NCBI GenBank assembly: GCA_028280505.1
Contig: JANQLO010000005.1
Location: 16,969 to 80,968, forward strand
Length of the DNA stretch: 64,000 nucleotides
Direction: 5' to 3'
DNA from: Chromatiales bacterium
GTDB lineage: Bacteria > Pseudomonadota > Gammaproteobacteria > Chromatiales > Chromatiaceae
Part shown: one piece after another, positions 18,888 through 28,351 of the stretch
Layout: every line of letters starts with the position of its first letter
Position numbering within the stretch: position 1 is the stretch's first letter
Made by a program: the position numbers and the translations under genes
The notes under the pieces: model-generated
Seen by the model: only the letters and a program-made list of their open reading frames with translations
Database searches by the model: none
What the model was told of the DNA's origin: nothing

Positions 18888-19316
18888 GTGCGTCCGTCGT
18901 TTTTGCCCCGTCGACGTTGGTGGCTGTTGTTCTTGTTGTGTGTTTCCATAGCCCGAGCCGATCAGGCGCTCGTCGCACACCCGGAGGTTGTAAAGCGTGA
19001 GCTATCGCTCAACACCGCCCGGTTGATGTTCAGCATGCAAATGCCGCAATGGCCGAATGGTGCACCGGTACGTGTCTTCGTGTTGCCGGACGACCATCAG
19101 CGTCACCGGGATTTCGCCAAAAATCTTTTGAACCTTTACCCCCGGCAGTTGCGGCGGGTTTGGGATCGGCAGCTTTACTCCGGAACGGGGCAGCCGCCGG
19201 AAACTGTCAGCAGTGAAGCTGAAATGCGTCAGAAAGTAGCCGCTACGCCGGGTGCCGTAGGTTATCTATCGAGAGAGGAAATCGATGATTCGGTTCAAGT
19301 CCTCAGTATTCGTTGA
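18888..19316 (+). CDS. Short PstS-like periplasmic substrate-binding domain protein
   Basis: The 142-residue protein begins at GTG with a signal peptide (RRRWWLLFLLCVSIARA, cleaved about residue 24). The rest resembles the shortened phosphate-ABC-type binding proteins: VFVLPDDHQRHRDF, then a C-terminal ATPGAVGYLSREEI motif like the phosphate-binding loop GxIGY of PstS. It is only half the size of PstS, and no transporter genes follow. It overlaps the porin gene by 32 bases and is followed by a GGDEF-EAL protein, so a periplasmic sensing role feeding c-di-GMP signalling is an inference. Confidence 0.7.
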   Translation: MRPSFLPRRRWWLLFLLCVSIARADQALVAHPEVVKRELSLNTARLMFSMQMPQWPNGAPVRVFVLPDDHQRHRDFAKNLLNLYPRQLRRVWDRQLYSGTGQPPETVSSEAEMRQKVAATPGAVGYLSREEIDDSVQVLSIR

Positions 19317-20511
19317 ACGCGTCATGCGGCGGATACGCGTGATCGCCGCCGCACTGTTGTGCGCCTTGCCACTGGAAGGTGTGGCAGCCGGGTTCGGCAA
19401 TGATCTGCAGATTCACGGATTTGTCACCCAAGGTTACGTGAACACCAGCGACAACAACTTTTTCGGCGATAGCGAAGATGGCAGTTTCGATTTCACCGAG
19501 ATTGGCGTAAACGCATCGTACAAAGTGACGCCGTCGATATTGGTTTCGGGTCAGGTGTTGTCGCGCCGTGCCGGCGAGATGGATGACGGCGCACCTTCGA
19601 TTGATTTTGCCTTGGTCGATTGGAATGTCTTTAGTGACGAGCATTTGGCCTGGGGGTTCAAGATCGGACGTGTCAAGAATCCGTTGGGTCTTTATAACGA
19701 TACGCGTGACGTTGCCTTTACCCGACCGAGTATCTTTCTGCCGGAACAGATTTACTTCGATCGTGTGCGTGATTTGTTGCATTCTTCGGACAGCGTGCAT
19801 GTCTATGCACGGCGTTACTCCGACTTTGGAACCTGGGATTTCGACTTCGGCGTTGGTGTCGGGACGGTAGACAAGAACGTCGAAATTGCGTTTCTCAGCA
19901 GGGATTTTGGCGGTGAGTTGGATACGGATGGGTTGGCCTATGTCGGGCGTATCGGGTTTGAGACCGCGGATGGTGTTTGGCGTTTTGCACTGAGTGGCGC
20001 ACATGTCGGTCTCGCATTCGACGGGGTTGCGACGGACCCCTTAGGTGACGGCGATATCGAGGTTGGATTTTTGGCTGCTTCGGCACAATATAATGCCGAA
20101 CGCTGGAGTTTGACGGCGGAATACATTGAGGAGCCGGTCGAGTTTTCTGATTTTGGTACTCCGTTGGATGTAAACGATGCGACGGCGCAGGGATACTATC
20201 TTCAAGGAAGTTATCTATTGCGCAATGATCTGGAACTGTTGGTGCGATATGCAGAAGGTTTTGCGGAAAAGGACGATCGTAGTGGGGCTGAACGTTCCGC
20301 GCTGACCGGTGGGCGCGCACCGCGTCATAGTTTTTTCGGCAAGGACTGGATGCTTGGGGTGCGCTGGGATGTCACACCAAGCTTCATGTTACGTGCCGAG
20401 TATCAATGGAATACTGGTACGAGGAATTTGTCTTTGCGTGAAAATCCAAATCCCATGGCTGCGGAGAAGGACTGGGAAATGTTCTCTTTGCTGGGCTCTT
20501 ATCGCTTCTGA
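19285..20511 (+). CDS. Outer-membrane porin-like beta-barrel protein
   Basis: The 408-residue protein has a signal peptide (about 1-35) and alternating hydrophobic/polar strands throughout, ending with FSLLGSYRF, an aromatic C-terminus as needed for BAM-dependent insertion. It resembles porins found next to short PstS-like proteins. The start at 19285 follows GAGAGGAA, and overlaps the previous gene by 32 bases; an internal ATG at 19324 would give a shorter signal peptide. Transported substrate unknown; phosphate or other oxyanions are only suggested by the neighbour. Confidence 0.78.
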   Translation: MIRFKSSVFVERVMRRIRVIAAALLCALPLEGVAAGFGNDLQIHGFVTQGYVNTSDNNFFGDSEDGSFDFTEIGVNASYKVTPSILVSGQVLSRRAGEMDDGAPSIDFALVDWNVFSDEHLAWGFKIGRVKNPLGLYNDTRDVAFTRPSIFLPEQIYFDRVRDLLHSSDSVHVYARRYSDFGTWDFDFGVGVGTVDKNVEIAFLSRDFGGELDTDGLAYVGRIGFETADGVWRFALSGAHVGLAFDGVATDPLGDGDIEVGFLAASAQYNAERWSLTAEYIEEPVEFSDFGTPLDVNDATAQGYYLQGSYLLRNDLELLVRYAEGFAEKDDRSGAERSALTGGRAPRHSFFGKDWMLGVRWDVTPSFMLRAEYQWNTGTRNLSLRENPNPMAAEKDWEMFSLLGSYRF

Positions 20512-20523
20512 TGGTGGCTTTGG

Positions 20524-22971
20524 ATGCAGCTGGGGCAGCGTGGCAATACCTCCGGTTCGTCGAAGTTCTTCAGCCTCAAGTGGAAGATAGGTCTGATCGT
20601 CAGCCTGATTCTGATCGTTATCAACTCGTCCATTACGATTGCGGTCTACCGTCAATCCAATCTGCAGTTCAATGAACAAAAATTGGCGTTGTTGCAGCAG
20701 CAACAGCGCATGATGTCCGGCTTGTTACAGCGAGATTATGAACAGCTGACCGGCTTCGCCAATTTCATCCCCTTGTTGAGTGGTGGTATGGATGATGACG
20801 ACGATGCAGCAACCGGATTGCGTGCAATACTTGAACGCCACAGCGCGTTGCTCGGTCTGGAGTGGGGTATCGAGGCGATATCCTATTTCAATGCCGCGGG
20901 ACAGCGTGAGTACAGTTGGGCGGGTGAAGCCCAACGTGCAAGCCATTTACGCTTAGCTCGCCAAGCCGCCCAGACCGACGGGCCGACCGGCTGGCTCGAA
21001 TGTGTCCAAAATTGTGTGCTGACTTTGGCTTTACCTCAATTGGAAGGTAGCCTGCGCGGTGGAATTTTGGTGCTTAGTCGATCGGTTGCCGATGGTGTAT
21101 TGGAGTTTCATCGGCTATCCGGCTCCGAGGCTGCGGTATTGGTTGTCCACCAGTCACATATCCGATCAAAGCCTGGAAAAGCCGACCGCCGTCTTGATGT
21201 CTGGGGCGTCGACGTGCCGGCGCTCAGTCATCCGGATCTTACCTTCGATGTACTGAAAGTGTTGCAGCGTCAATACCGCTTGCAGGAATTGACGCGCGAA
21301 CCGGTCTTCGTCGAAAGCAAAGGTCAATGGTATGCCTGCCTGTTGCGCTATGATGAGGCGGCCGGTGAAGGCACGGCGTTTATGGTCATCAGCCCGGTTA
21401 GTGAAGACCTGGCACAGCTCGCATCCGCCAATCGTATGATTCTTACCGCCGGCATCGCGGGGCTGTTGGTGACCGGCTCGGTGCTCTTGGTGTTCTTGTG
21501 GACGCCGATGAACCGCATCCATCAGATTGTAGCGGCCCTGCCTGCATTAGCCCGTAGCGATTTCGCCATGTTGCGCAGAATGTTGCCGCAGCGGCGCGGT
21601 GGCGTGCTCAAAGATGAAATCGATGTTGTGGTCGATTCAGTGCAACAGTTGTCGGATGATCTCGAGAGCGCGTTGGAAGCGCGTGGCGAGGCCGAGAAGA
21701 ATCTTGTTTGGTTGGCCGATCATGACCCCCTGACAAATCTGTTCAACCGTCGACGTTTTCAGGAAGTGTTCGATCGCATTCTGGCACTTGCGGTGCGTTA
21801 TAAACGCACGGGTGCATTGTTGTTTCTGGATCTCGATCAATTTAAGTACGTCAATGATCTCAGCGGTCATCAAGCTGGTGATTCGTTGCTGTTGCTGGTA
21901 TCGGCCACGCTACGTGATGCGATTCGCCATACTGATATTTTGGCGCGTCTCGGTGGAGATGAGTTCGCATTGGTTCTTCCCGAAGCCGATGCCGGCGATG
22001 CGATCTACATATCGAATAAACTGCAACATGATCTCAAGCAGGTCGAGTTTTCGTCCAATGGGCGTGTGCACAAGATAAGCTGCAGTATCGGTATAACGCT
22101 GTTTCCCGATCATGGCAATGAGTTGAACGATTTGTTGGCCAATGCCGACATGGCGATGTATCAGGCAAAGGAGGCCGGTGGTGCTCGCTGGCATATGTAT
22201 TCGCCGGACGAGTTGGCGAAGGAACTTTTGGCCTCACAGGCAAAATGGCGTGAACGTATCACTCAAGCCTTGATGGAAGACGCCTTTGTGTTGCACTACC
22301 AGCCGATTTACGATCTCAGTGCCGGCTGTGTTACACGCTACGAGACCTTGGTTCGCATGCGTGATGTTTCCGGAACGCTGATCTTCCCCGACAAGTTTAT
22401 TCCGGTTGCCGAGGAGTCCGGGCAGATCCGTGATATCGACCGTTGGGTCATTCGCAAGGCAATCGAATGTGTGCAGGACAATCCGACCTTGTCGCTGGCG
22501 GTCAATTTGTCCGGCCGGGTGTTGGATGATCCGTCATTACTGGCGTGGTTCCATGTTCAGTTGCAAGAGAGTGCGATCGATCCGTCGCGATTGATTGTCG
22601 AGATCACCGAAACCGCGGCAGTGGCCAATGTGCAGGATGCCATTACTTTCATGCGTGAAATCAAGGCACTCGGCTGCCGCTTTGCGCTGGATGACTTCGG
22701 TAGTGGTTTTTCGTCTTTTGCTTATCTGAAACAGTTGCCGGTGGACATCGTCAAGATTGACGGTGCGTTCATCCAGAATCTTGCTACCAGCGACCAGGAT
22801 CAGTTGTTTGTCAAGGCCCTGACCGATGTTGCCAAGGGGCTCGGCAAGATCACGGTTGCGGAGTTTGTCGAGGACGCCGAGACTTTGCGTTTGCTCCAAA
22901 ATTTCGGGGTGGATTTTGCGCAGGGCTATTACATAGGGCGTCCGTCGCCAAAGATGCGCGATACTGTCTGA
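20524..22971 (+). CDS. Membrane GGDEF-EAL c-di-GMP signalling protein
   Basis: The 815-residue protein has an N-terminal membrane helix (about 20-40), a periplasmic sensor region (about 45-300), a second helix near 305-328, a HAMP-like linker, a GGDEF domain (about 395-565, with intact RLGGDEFAL) and an EAL domain (about 580-810). In the EAL domain the motif reads ETLVR, and DDFGSGFSSFAYL and VKIDGAFI are kept, so phosphodiesterase activity is plausible. Cyclase and hydrolase activity cannot be ranked by reading. It follows the porin by 12 bases and is probably the signalling output of that unit. Confidence 0.92.
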   Translation: MQLGQRGNTSGSSKFFSLKWKIGLIVSLILIVINSSITIAVYRQSNLQFNEQKLALLQQQQRMMSGLLQRDYEQLTGFANFIPLLSGGMDDDDDAATGLRAILERHSALLGLEWGIEAISYFNAAGQREYSWAGEAQRASHLRLARQAAQTDGPTGWLECVQNCVLTLALPQLEGSLRGGILVLSRSVADGVLEFHRLSGSEAAVLVVHQSHIRSKPGKADRRLDVWGVDVPALSHPDLTFDVLKVLQRQYRLQELTREPVFVESKGQWYACLLRYDEAAGEGTAFMVISPVSEDLAQLASANRMILTAGIAGLLVTGSVLLVFLWTPMNRIHQIVAALPALARSDFAMLRRMLPQRRGGVLKDEIDVVVDSVQQLSDDLESALEARGEAEKNLVWLADHDPLTNLFNRRRFQEVFDRILALAVRYKRTGALLFLDLDQFKYVNDLSGHQAGDSLLLLVSATLRDAIRHTDILARLGGDEFALVLPEADAGDAIYISNKLQHDLKQVEFSSNGRVHKISCSIGITLFPDHGNELNDLLANADMAMYQAKEAGGARWHMYSPDELAKELLASQAKWRERITQALMEDAFVLHYQPIYDLSAGCVTRYETLVRMRDVSGTLIFPDKFIPVAEESGQIRDIDRWVIRKAIECVQDNPTLSLAVNLSGRVLDDPSLLAWFHVQLQESAIDPSRLIVEITETAAVANVQDAITFMREIKALGCRFALDDFGSGFSSFAYLKQLPVDIVKIDGAFIQNLATSDQDQLFVKALTDVAKGLGKITVAEFVEDAETLRLLQNFGVDFAQGYYIGRPSPKMRDTV

Positions 22972-23096
22972 GGGCAGGTTTTTGAGTTGCCCACCGAAGT
23001 CGGTTTTGCGAACTACCGCTACTGACCGGTGGAATGTCTACGACGTTTTCGCGTCATTCTTCATTACTCGTTGCATAAGTGCGCTAGTGTTACGAC

Positions 23097-23789
23097 ATGT
23101 TTCCTATACAAAACGTATGGACAATTCGCCTACTCGTCTGTTTGTCGCTGACAAGCCTTTCCGCATGGGTATTCGCGAATGCTGCCGAAGACGAGTGGCC
23201 GGACTGGGTTAAGGCCGAGGAAAGCCTGCATCAGCGTATCGCCAAGGTGAATGAAGGTCATTTGACGTTTCTGGCGAACCAGCCCACCTCGCCGGTACAT
23301 CACCATCACAACCGTATTGTTATTTCCGAACACTCGCTGGTCGATGGTTGGGTGGCTTTGGAGCAGTGCCACGATAATCTCGATCAGGTTGCCGCGTTGC
23401 AGATCATTTTCAATCCTCAACGTTCACGTTTGTTGGAGGTCATCAGCTTCGACAATATCCAGTCGGCTGTCGCCGAAGATCACTCCGTTCAGTTGCGTGG
23501 CGTGCAGGCGCACTCACGGGTGTGTTTGCGGCTGGAAACCAAGGCCCTGCGGCTGGTCGCGAACGATGTATTCGAGTTGAAGAACGGGCCCTTCATGCGA
23601 CGCTTTTTGGACGGTTACTATCCGATGCGGGTAAGTCTTGCCATCGAGTATCCCGAAAACCTGAGTTTGGCGGATTTCTCGCCCGGCATGCAGCCCGGTT
23701 TTTCGGTTTCGCAGACACCTGGCCGCGTCGCGGCGGAAGCGTTATTTGAAGGTATGCTACGGACGAGCTTCCGGTTTATGACGGATTGA
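23097..23789 (+). CDS. Secreted protein of unknown function
   Basis: A 230-residue protein with a signal peptide (LLVCLSLTSLSAWVFANA) but no domain I recognise. The mature part contains an unusual His cluster (PVHHHHNRI) about residue 70 and two cysteines. It has the length and strand content of an extracytoplasmic beta-rich domain. Its stop overlaps the region just upstream of the HDOD gene, so the two are probably transcribed together. The start ATG has no strong ribosome binding site. Confidence 0.6.
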   Translation: MFPIQNVWTIRLLVCLSLTSLSAWVFANAAEDEWPDWVKAEESLHQRIAKVNEGHLTFLANQPTSPVHHHHNRIVISEHSLVDGWVALEQCHDNLDQVAALQIIFNPQRSRLLEVISFDNIQSAVAEDHSVQLRGVQAHSRVCLRLETKALRLVANDVFELKNGPFMRRFLDGYYPMRVSLAIEYPENLSLADFSPGMQPGFSVSQTPGRVAAEALFEGMLRTSFRFMTD

Positions 23790-23809
23790 TTGACGCTAAA
23801 CTGCGAGCA

Positions 23810-25111
23810 ATGACGACAAGCACTTTGTCGTCTCAATTCAAGGCGACTTTTGCCGATAATTTCAGCATGCCAGACTATCGTGATCCTGATGTACTTCGAA
23901 AAGTCCGCATGCTTTCGGAACTGCCTCCCTGGCAGCTCGAAGTGGTCGCCGAGGCGGTCGATGTCATCGAGCTAAAAAAGGGTAAGCGCTTGCTCGAACG
24001 TGGCTCCGACGACGGGCATACGTATTTTCTCACTGAAGGGGATGTCAATCTGATTGCCGCCGGCGAAGATGCCAGTACCGTCGTTTCCGGCAGCGATACC
24101 GTAAAGGCGCCGTTGGCGAATTTGCGGCCACGTATTTTCGACGTCGAGACCATGACGCGGGTGCAGGTGATTCGGGTGCCGGACGTCGTGCTCAGTGCGG
24201 CGGGCTGTAGTCGCTTGGGTGGCCCCGCTATCACTGTCGAAAGCCCCTTGGAGGAGGCGCGACATCAGGCGGAGTCGCGTCTGAGTTTTCATCTCTATCG
24301 CGATCTGAAAAATGATGTCGCAGTATTGCCGAGCTTGCCGGATCTGGCGCTGCGCATACGCCGTGCCATCGATGACGAAACCAGTGATGCGCGCACTATC
24401 GCGCGATTGGTCGAATCGGATCCTGCGATGGCTGCAAAGCTGTTGAAGGCCGCGAACAGTGCGCTCTACGGCGGCCTTGGCGGCGTCGAGACGACCTCTT
24501 CAGCGGTGGTCAGGCTCGGTATGCAGACGACGCGTCAATTAGTGATGACTTTCGCGTTGAAGGAGGTATTCGTAAGTGAGGATGCCGCCATTCGACGGCG
24601 TATGCAGGAATTATGGAAGCACAGTGCCCATATCGCGGCTTTGTGTTTCGTTCTGGCCCGTGAGATTAAAGGTTTGCAGGCCGAGGAGGCATTGCTGATC
24701 GGTCTCGTGCACGATGTCGGCGTAATTCCGATTTTCAATTATGCCGACAAATATCCTGAGCTGACCGAAGATCCGTCGACGCTTGATGCGACCATTCAAC
24801 GTATGCGCGGCGAACTCGGCGCGATGATCTTGCGTCAATGGCATTTTCCCCCCGAGGTGGTTGCGGCCGCGCGCGATGCGGAGAATTGGACCCGCCGCCA
24901 CAATAGTGCGGCTGATTTCAGCGACTTGGTGATTGTGGCGCAGGTGCACGAGTTCATTCGCAAACACACCCTGGAAGGGCTACCACCGTTAGACGACGTA
25001 TCGGCGATCCGCCGTGTGTTCGGTGATACTGCAACGCCAGAGAAGAGTTTGAAAGTACTGCACGATGCCAAGGCCCAGATAGACGAGATGCGCAGCGTGC
25101 TGCGCAGTTGA
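23810..25111 (+). CDS. HDOD domain protein with cyclic-nucleotide-binding-like N-terminus
   Basis: From the ATG at 23810 the protein has 433 residues. The N-terminal part (about 20-120) has the form of a cyclic-nucleotide-binding-like barrel (LSELPPWQLEVVAEAV, then GKRLLERGSDDGHTYFLTEG). The C-terminal HDOD domain (about 170-430) has LPSLPDLALRIRRAI and ESDPAMAAKLLKAANSA, and the LIGLVHDVGVIPIF segment. HDOD proteins usually lack nuclease activity and act in signalling. A TTG at 23786 could extend it by eight residues. It converges with a paralogue only 19 bases away. Confidence 0.85.
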   Translation: MTTSTLSSQFKATFADNFSMPDYRDPDVLRKVRMLSELPPWQLEVVAEAVDVIELKKGKRLLERGSDDGHTYFLTEGDVNLIAAGEDASTVVSGSDTVKAPLANLRPRIFDVETMTRVQVIRVPDVVLSAAGCSRLGGPAITVESPLEEARHQAESRLSFHLYRDLKNDVAVLPSLPDLALRIRRAIDDETSDARTIARLVESDPAMAAKLLKAANSALYGGLGGVETTSSAVVRLGMQTTRQLVMTFALKEVFVSEDAAIRRRMQELWKHSAHIAALCFVLAREIKGLQAEEALLIGLVHDVGVIPIFNYADKYPELTEDPSTLDATIQRMRGELGAMILRQWHFPPEVVAAARDAENWTRRHNSAADFSDLVIVAQVHEFIRKHTLEGLPPLDDVSAIRRVFGDTATPEKSLKVLHDAKAQIDEMRSVLRS

Positions 25112-25130
25112 GCATTCGCTGAGGGTTGAA

Positions 25131-26375
25131 TCAGTCGCCGCCGATCAACGCGCGAACCTCACGTATATCGGCTTCGGCTTCATCAAGTAAACGCAGCGAA
25201 TGTCCGGGTGTCAGTTCGCCTCGCGCCAATTTTCCGTACGCAGGGATTGCGTCGATGAAGGGTCGCTCGTCTTGCCCCGGCGTTCCGACCAGGGCGTGCA
25301 GGCGGGCGAGTAACACCACATCGATGCTTTCCGGAATGGCCGAACCGGTGCGGTACCAATCGAAGGCGTGGCGTACGACATCGCCGAAAGCTTCCTCCAG
25401 GCGCCATTGTTTGAGTGTCAGGGCACCCGCATCCATTCGCAGGCTATCGATGGCATAGTCGAGCACGACCTTACGCCGTGCCAGTATCGGATAGCGGTTG
25501 ATACCGCCGATCACCGCCACCGCACCGATGTCGTGAATCAGGCCGGCGAGTAGGGCCTGTTCGGGATCAATACCGGGCGTTTCGCGACCGAGCACATAGG
25601 CGAGTGCGGCGACGTGGACAGCGTGCTGCCAAAGCTCCTCCATACGCGTCTTCAACGATTCGGAGCTGATTTTGAAAATGCTTTTGAGCAGACAGCTATA
25701 GACCAGGCTGCGAATTTTGTGGCGTCCGAGCCGGGTTGTCGCGTGCTGAATACTGGTGATTTTTTGTATACCACCGAAAGCCGCGCTGTTGACCACGCTG
25801 ACCACGCGAGCCGACAGTGCCGGATCGAGCTGGATCATGCGTGCGATGTCGGCGTTTCCGTTGTTCGGGTCGTCGATGGCTTTGCCGATCTTCAGGGCGA
25901 GATCCGGCAGGCTGGGCAGTTCGCAATGCTGTGTTTGGAAATACTTGGTTAGCTGGGTCAGGGCTTCGCTTTCGTCTTTGGTGAGATTTGGCCGGCTTGG
26001 CTTGATCTCTTGGTGTTTGGTTTCCTTATCGGCCGGTCCAGCAACGGCGAGCAAGGTGCAGGGCTCTGCAGCGAACAGGCTTACGACGGCCGAATGCGAT
26101 GGCAGAGGGTATCGTGCGTGCGCCGTGTCGGCGTGCAAGTGCAGCAAATAGCCCGTGGCGGTCTGGATCTGAATACTGCCGCGTTTCAGGAATAGGCACT
26201 GATCGTCGGGTAGGGCGCTGTCGACCACACCGGGTCGGATATCGATCCAACGGGCGGACATGGCCAGCGTGGCGAGGTCTGCACGTTTGGCATGGGCAAA
26301 AGTCGCCAGCGGTGCGAGATCGGCGATCTCCACCTGTCGTGGCGAACGTTTACGGCCTAGCCATTTCGCGAACAC
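25131..26375 (-). CDS. HDOD domain protein, paralogue of the convergent neighbour
   Basis: With a GTG start at 26375 (GGAAGG eight bases before it) the protein has 414 residues. It keeps the same plan as the previous gene: a degenerate cNMP-like N-terminal region and an HDOD domain with LPSLPDLALKIGKAID and QLDPALSARVVSVVNSA, then LLAGLIHDIGAVAVIGG. An upstream ATG at 26447 would add 24 residues that look non-coding. The two genes are tail-to-tail, consistent with an inverted duplication followed by divergence. The signal sensed is unknown. Confidence 0.82.
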   Translation of the reverse strand: MFAKWLGRKRSPRQVEIADLAPLATFAHAKRADLATLAMSARWIDIRPGVVDSALPDDQCLFLKRGSIQIQTATGYLLHLHADTAHARYPLPSHSAVVSLFAAEPCTLLAVAGPADKETKHQEIKPSRPNLTKDESEALTQLTKYFQTQHCELPSLPDLALKIGKAIDDPNNGNADIARMIQLDPALSARVVSVVNSAAFGGIQKITSIQHATTRLGRHKIRSLVYSCLLKSIFKISSESLKTRMEELWQHAVHVAALAYVLGRETPGIDPEQALLAGLIHDIGAVAVIGGINRYPILARRKVVLDYAIDSLRMDAGALTLKQWRLEEAFGDVVRHAFDWYRTGSAIPESIDVVLLARLHALVGTPGQDERPFIDAIPAYGKLARGELTPGHSLRLLDEAEADIREVRALIGGD

Positions 26376-26532
26376 ATTGCCCTTCCTTACCGTTTCGTCC
26401 AGGCCGGTGACGCGGATCGGTAGCGGGCGTCTACAGGCGGATACCACCTACAATGCGTTCCTTGCGCCCGTTAAGATCGCGCCGGGCAGACTGGTTTTGC
26501 CCTCGGCTATCGGCCGCGATAGGATTTTCTTT

Positions 26533-27174
26533 ATGAATATTCAAATCATTCCGGTTACCGCTTATGCCCAAAATTGCTCACTGCTGTGTTGTGAGACCAG
26601 TGGTAGCGCTGCCCTCGTCGATCCCGGTGGCGATGTCGAAGAGATCCTGGCCGTCGTCGACAAGACTGGGGTCACTTTGGAAAAGATTCTGGTGACCCAC
26701 GGACATTTCGACCATGTCGGTGCGGTCGGGCGGATGGCGCGCGAGTTGGCGTTGCCGATCGAAGGGCCGCACGAAGACGATCGTTTTTTGCTGGAAACGG
26801 TCCCGCAATGGTGCAGCCAGTTCGGTTTTCCGCCGGGTGAGGCCTTCGAGCCCGCGCGTTGGCTGAAGCAGGGCGACCGAGTCCGTTTTGGCGAGCAAAT
26901 GCTCGACGTTCACCATTGTCCGGGGCATACGCCGGGACATATCGTGTTTTTCCATGGTGTCGAGCGTATCGCGGTAGTCGGTGACGTCATTTTTCAAGGG
27001 TCGATCGGGCGCACCGATTTTCCCCGTGGCGACCATGCCACTTTGCTCCAGTCGATCCGTGAACGGATTTGGCCGTTGGGTGACGACGTAACGCTGTTGC
27101 CGGGCCATGGCCCCACGACGACGGTCGGTGAGGAACGGGCGCACAACCCGTTTTTACAGGGCGCTTACGGTTGA
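26533..27174 (+). CDS. Metallo-beta-lactamase fold hydrolase (GloB/YcbL-like)
   Basis: The 213-residue cytosolic protein starts at ATG giving MNIQIIPVTAYAQNC and has the di-metal motif THGHFDHVGAV, a second histidine in HHCPGHTPGH, the bridging aspartate in VVGDVIFQGSIGRTD and the last ligand in LLPGHGPTTTVGEE. It matches the short glyoxalase II-like family (YcbL), which can hydrolyse S-lactoylglutathione or related thioesters. The 157-base gap to the divergent HDOD gene should hold both promoters. Confidence 0.9.
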   Translation: MNIQIIPVTAYAQNCSLLCCETSGSAALVDPGGDVEEILAVVDKTGVTLEKILVTHGHFDHVGAVGRMARELALPIEGPHEDDRFLLETVPQWCSQFGFPPGEAFEPARWLKQGDRVRFGEQMLDVHHCPGHTPGHIVFFHGVERIAVVGDVIFQGSIGRTDFPRGDHATLLQSIRERIWPLGDDVTLLPGHGPTTTVGEERAHNPFLQGAYG

Positions 27175-27182
27175 GGTACCGC

Positions 27183-28037
27183 TTATGCCCGGCTTACCTT
27201 GCCAAGGCCGTCGATGACATCTTCGAAGCGTGTGCTGAGTTTGAGTTGTAGCAGCGAGTCGGCGCGTGTCACCCCCGGTGTGATCGCTGCGATGGGTATG
27301 CCACGTTCGTCGGCCAGGCGGCAGAAGCGAAAGCCCGAGTAGACCATTAGTGACGAGCCGATCACCAGCAATGCGCCGGTGTCATACAGGGCATCGACAG
27401 CCTGTTCGACGCGTGATTTCGGAATGGTCTCTCCGAAGAACACCACGTCGGGCTTCAAGATGCCTCCGCAGGCCGGGCAATCAGGTACCGCGAAGCGACT
27501 GAAATCGCTGTGTTCCAGATAGGCATCGCCATCGGGTGCGACGTCCGCGCTGAGTTTGGAGAAGGCTGGATTACGTTCGAGCAGTTCGGCCTGCAGTGGA
27601 TCGCGCTCGAAGCGGGAGGCGCAGTCCAAGCAGATTATCCGGTCGAGCCGGCCGTGCAGATCGATTACCGCTTGGCTGCCGGCGGCTTGGTGCAGCCGGT
27701 CGACGTTCTGTGTGACCAATTGGGAAACCATGCCATTCGCCTCCCACTGTGCAAGGGCGATATGACACGCGTTGGGCTGTGCCTCGCGAAACCAGCGCCA
27801 GCCGACCAGGCTGCGGGCCCAATAACGTTGCCGAACGTGCAAGCGGTCGACGAAGTCGCGGTATTGAACCGGCGGGGGGCGTTTCCAATCGCCGTTTTCG
27901 TCACGGTATTCCGGGATCCCCGAACCCGTGCTGATACCGGCGCCGGTCAGCACGAACAAACGCGGATAGGTACTGAGAAAGGCCTCTAATTGTTCGATCG
28001 GCGTGGCAGCTCGCATCACGGTGTTAAGGGTTGACAT
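27183..28037 (-). CDS. NAD-dependent protein deacylase, sirtuin family
   Basis: The 284-residue protein has the Rossmann-type VLTGAGISTGSGIPEYRD, the TQNVDRLHQAAG catalytic region, DLHGRLDRIIC with the catalytic His, and a zinc site with the pairs CLDC and CPAC. The GAGIST-SGIPEYR form and the length put it in the class II/SIRT4-like group rather than E. coli CobB. It may deacylate lysines or have lipoamidase-like activity; the target is not known. It converges with the metallo-hydrolase gene. Confidence 0.93.
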   Translation of the reverse strand: MSTLNTVMRAATPIEQLEAFLSTYPRLFVLTGAGISTGSGIPEYRDENGDWKRPPPVQYRDFVDRLHVRQRYWARSLVGWRWFREAQPNACHIALAQWEANGMVSQLVTQNVDRLHQAAGSQAVIDLHGRLDRIICLDCASRFERDPLQAELLERNPAFSKLSADVAPDGDAYLEHSDFSRFAVPDCPACGGILKPDVVFFGETIPKSRVEQAVDALYDTGALLVIGSSLMVYSGFRFCRLADERGIPIAAITPGVTRADSLLQLKLSTRFEDVIDGLGKVSRA

Positions 28038-28120
28038 TTTATGAGCACATCATAGGTCTTTGAGACATTGAGCGGTTGACGGGCGTTCAAGACGTTGTCT
28101 CTCGTATAAATTGCATACCT

Positions 28121-28153
28121 AGTGGGCCAAGCGGTAAGTTCTGTCATGCTCAG
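28121..28153 (+). repeat. Left 33-bp terminal inverted repeat
   Basis: Exact reverse complement of 28352-28384. The match continues imperfectly inward after a two-base gap (AGAGCCAC against AGCCAC). Confidence 0.9.
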
Positions 28154-28351
28154 AGCCACTGTGCGGGTGCGAATCAAGGCGCGTATTGCGGGCAATGGTC
28201 GCTCCCTTGGCAAAATACGCAACACCGAGTCGCGCTCGCACAGCGGCTCCCGAAGGGCCGCGCCACAAACATCGTGGGCTGCGTTGCAGTCCTTGAAAAG
28301 GGCCTGCCATTCCCTGCGGACTGCGTCTTGCCCACAATGTTTGTGGCGTGG

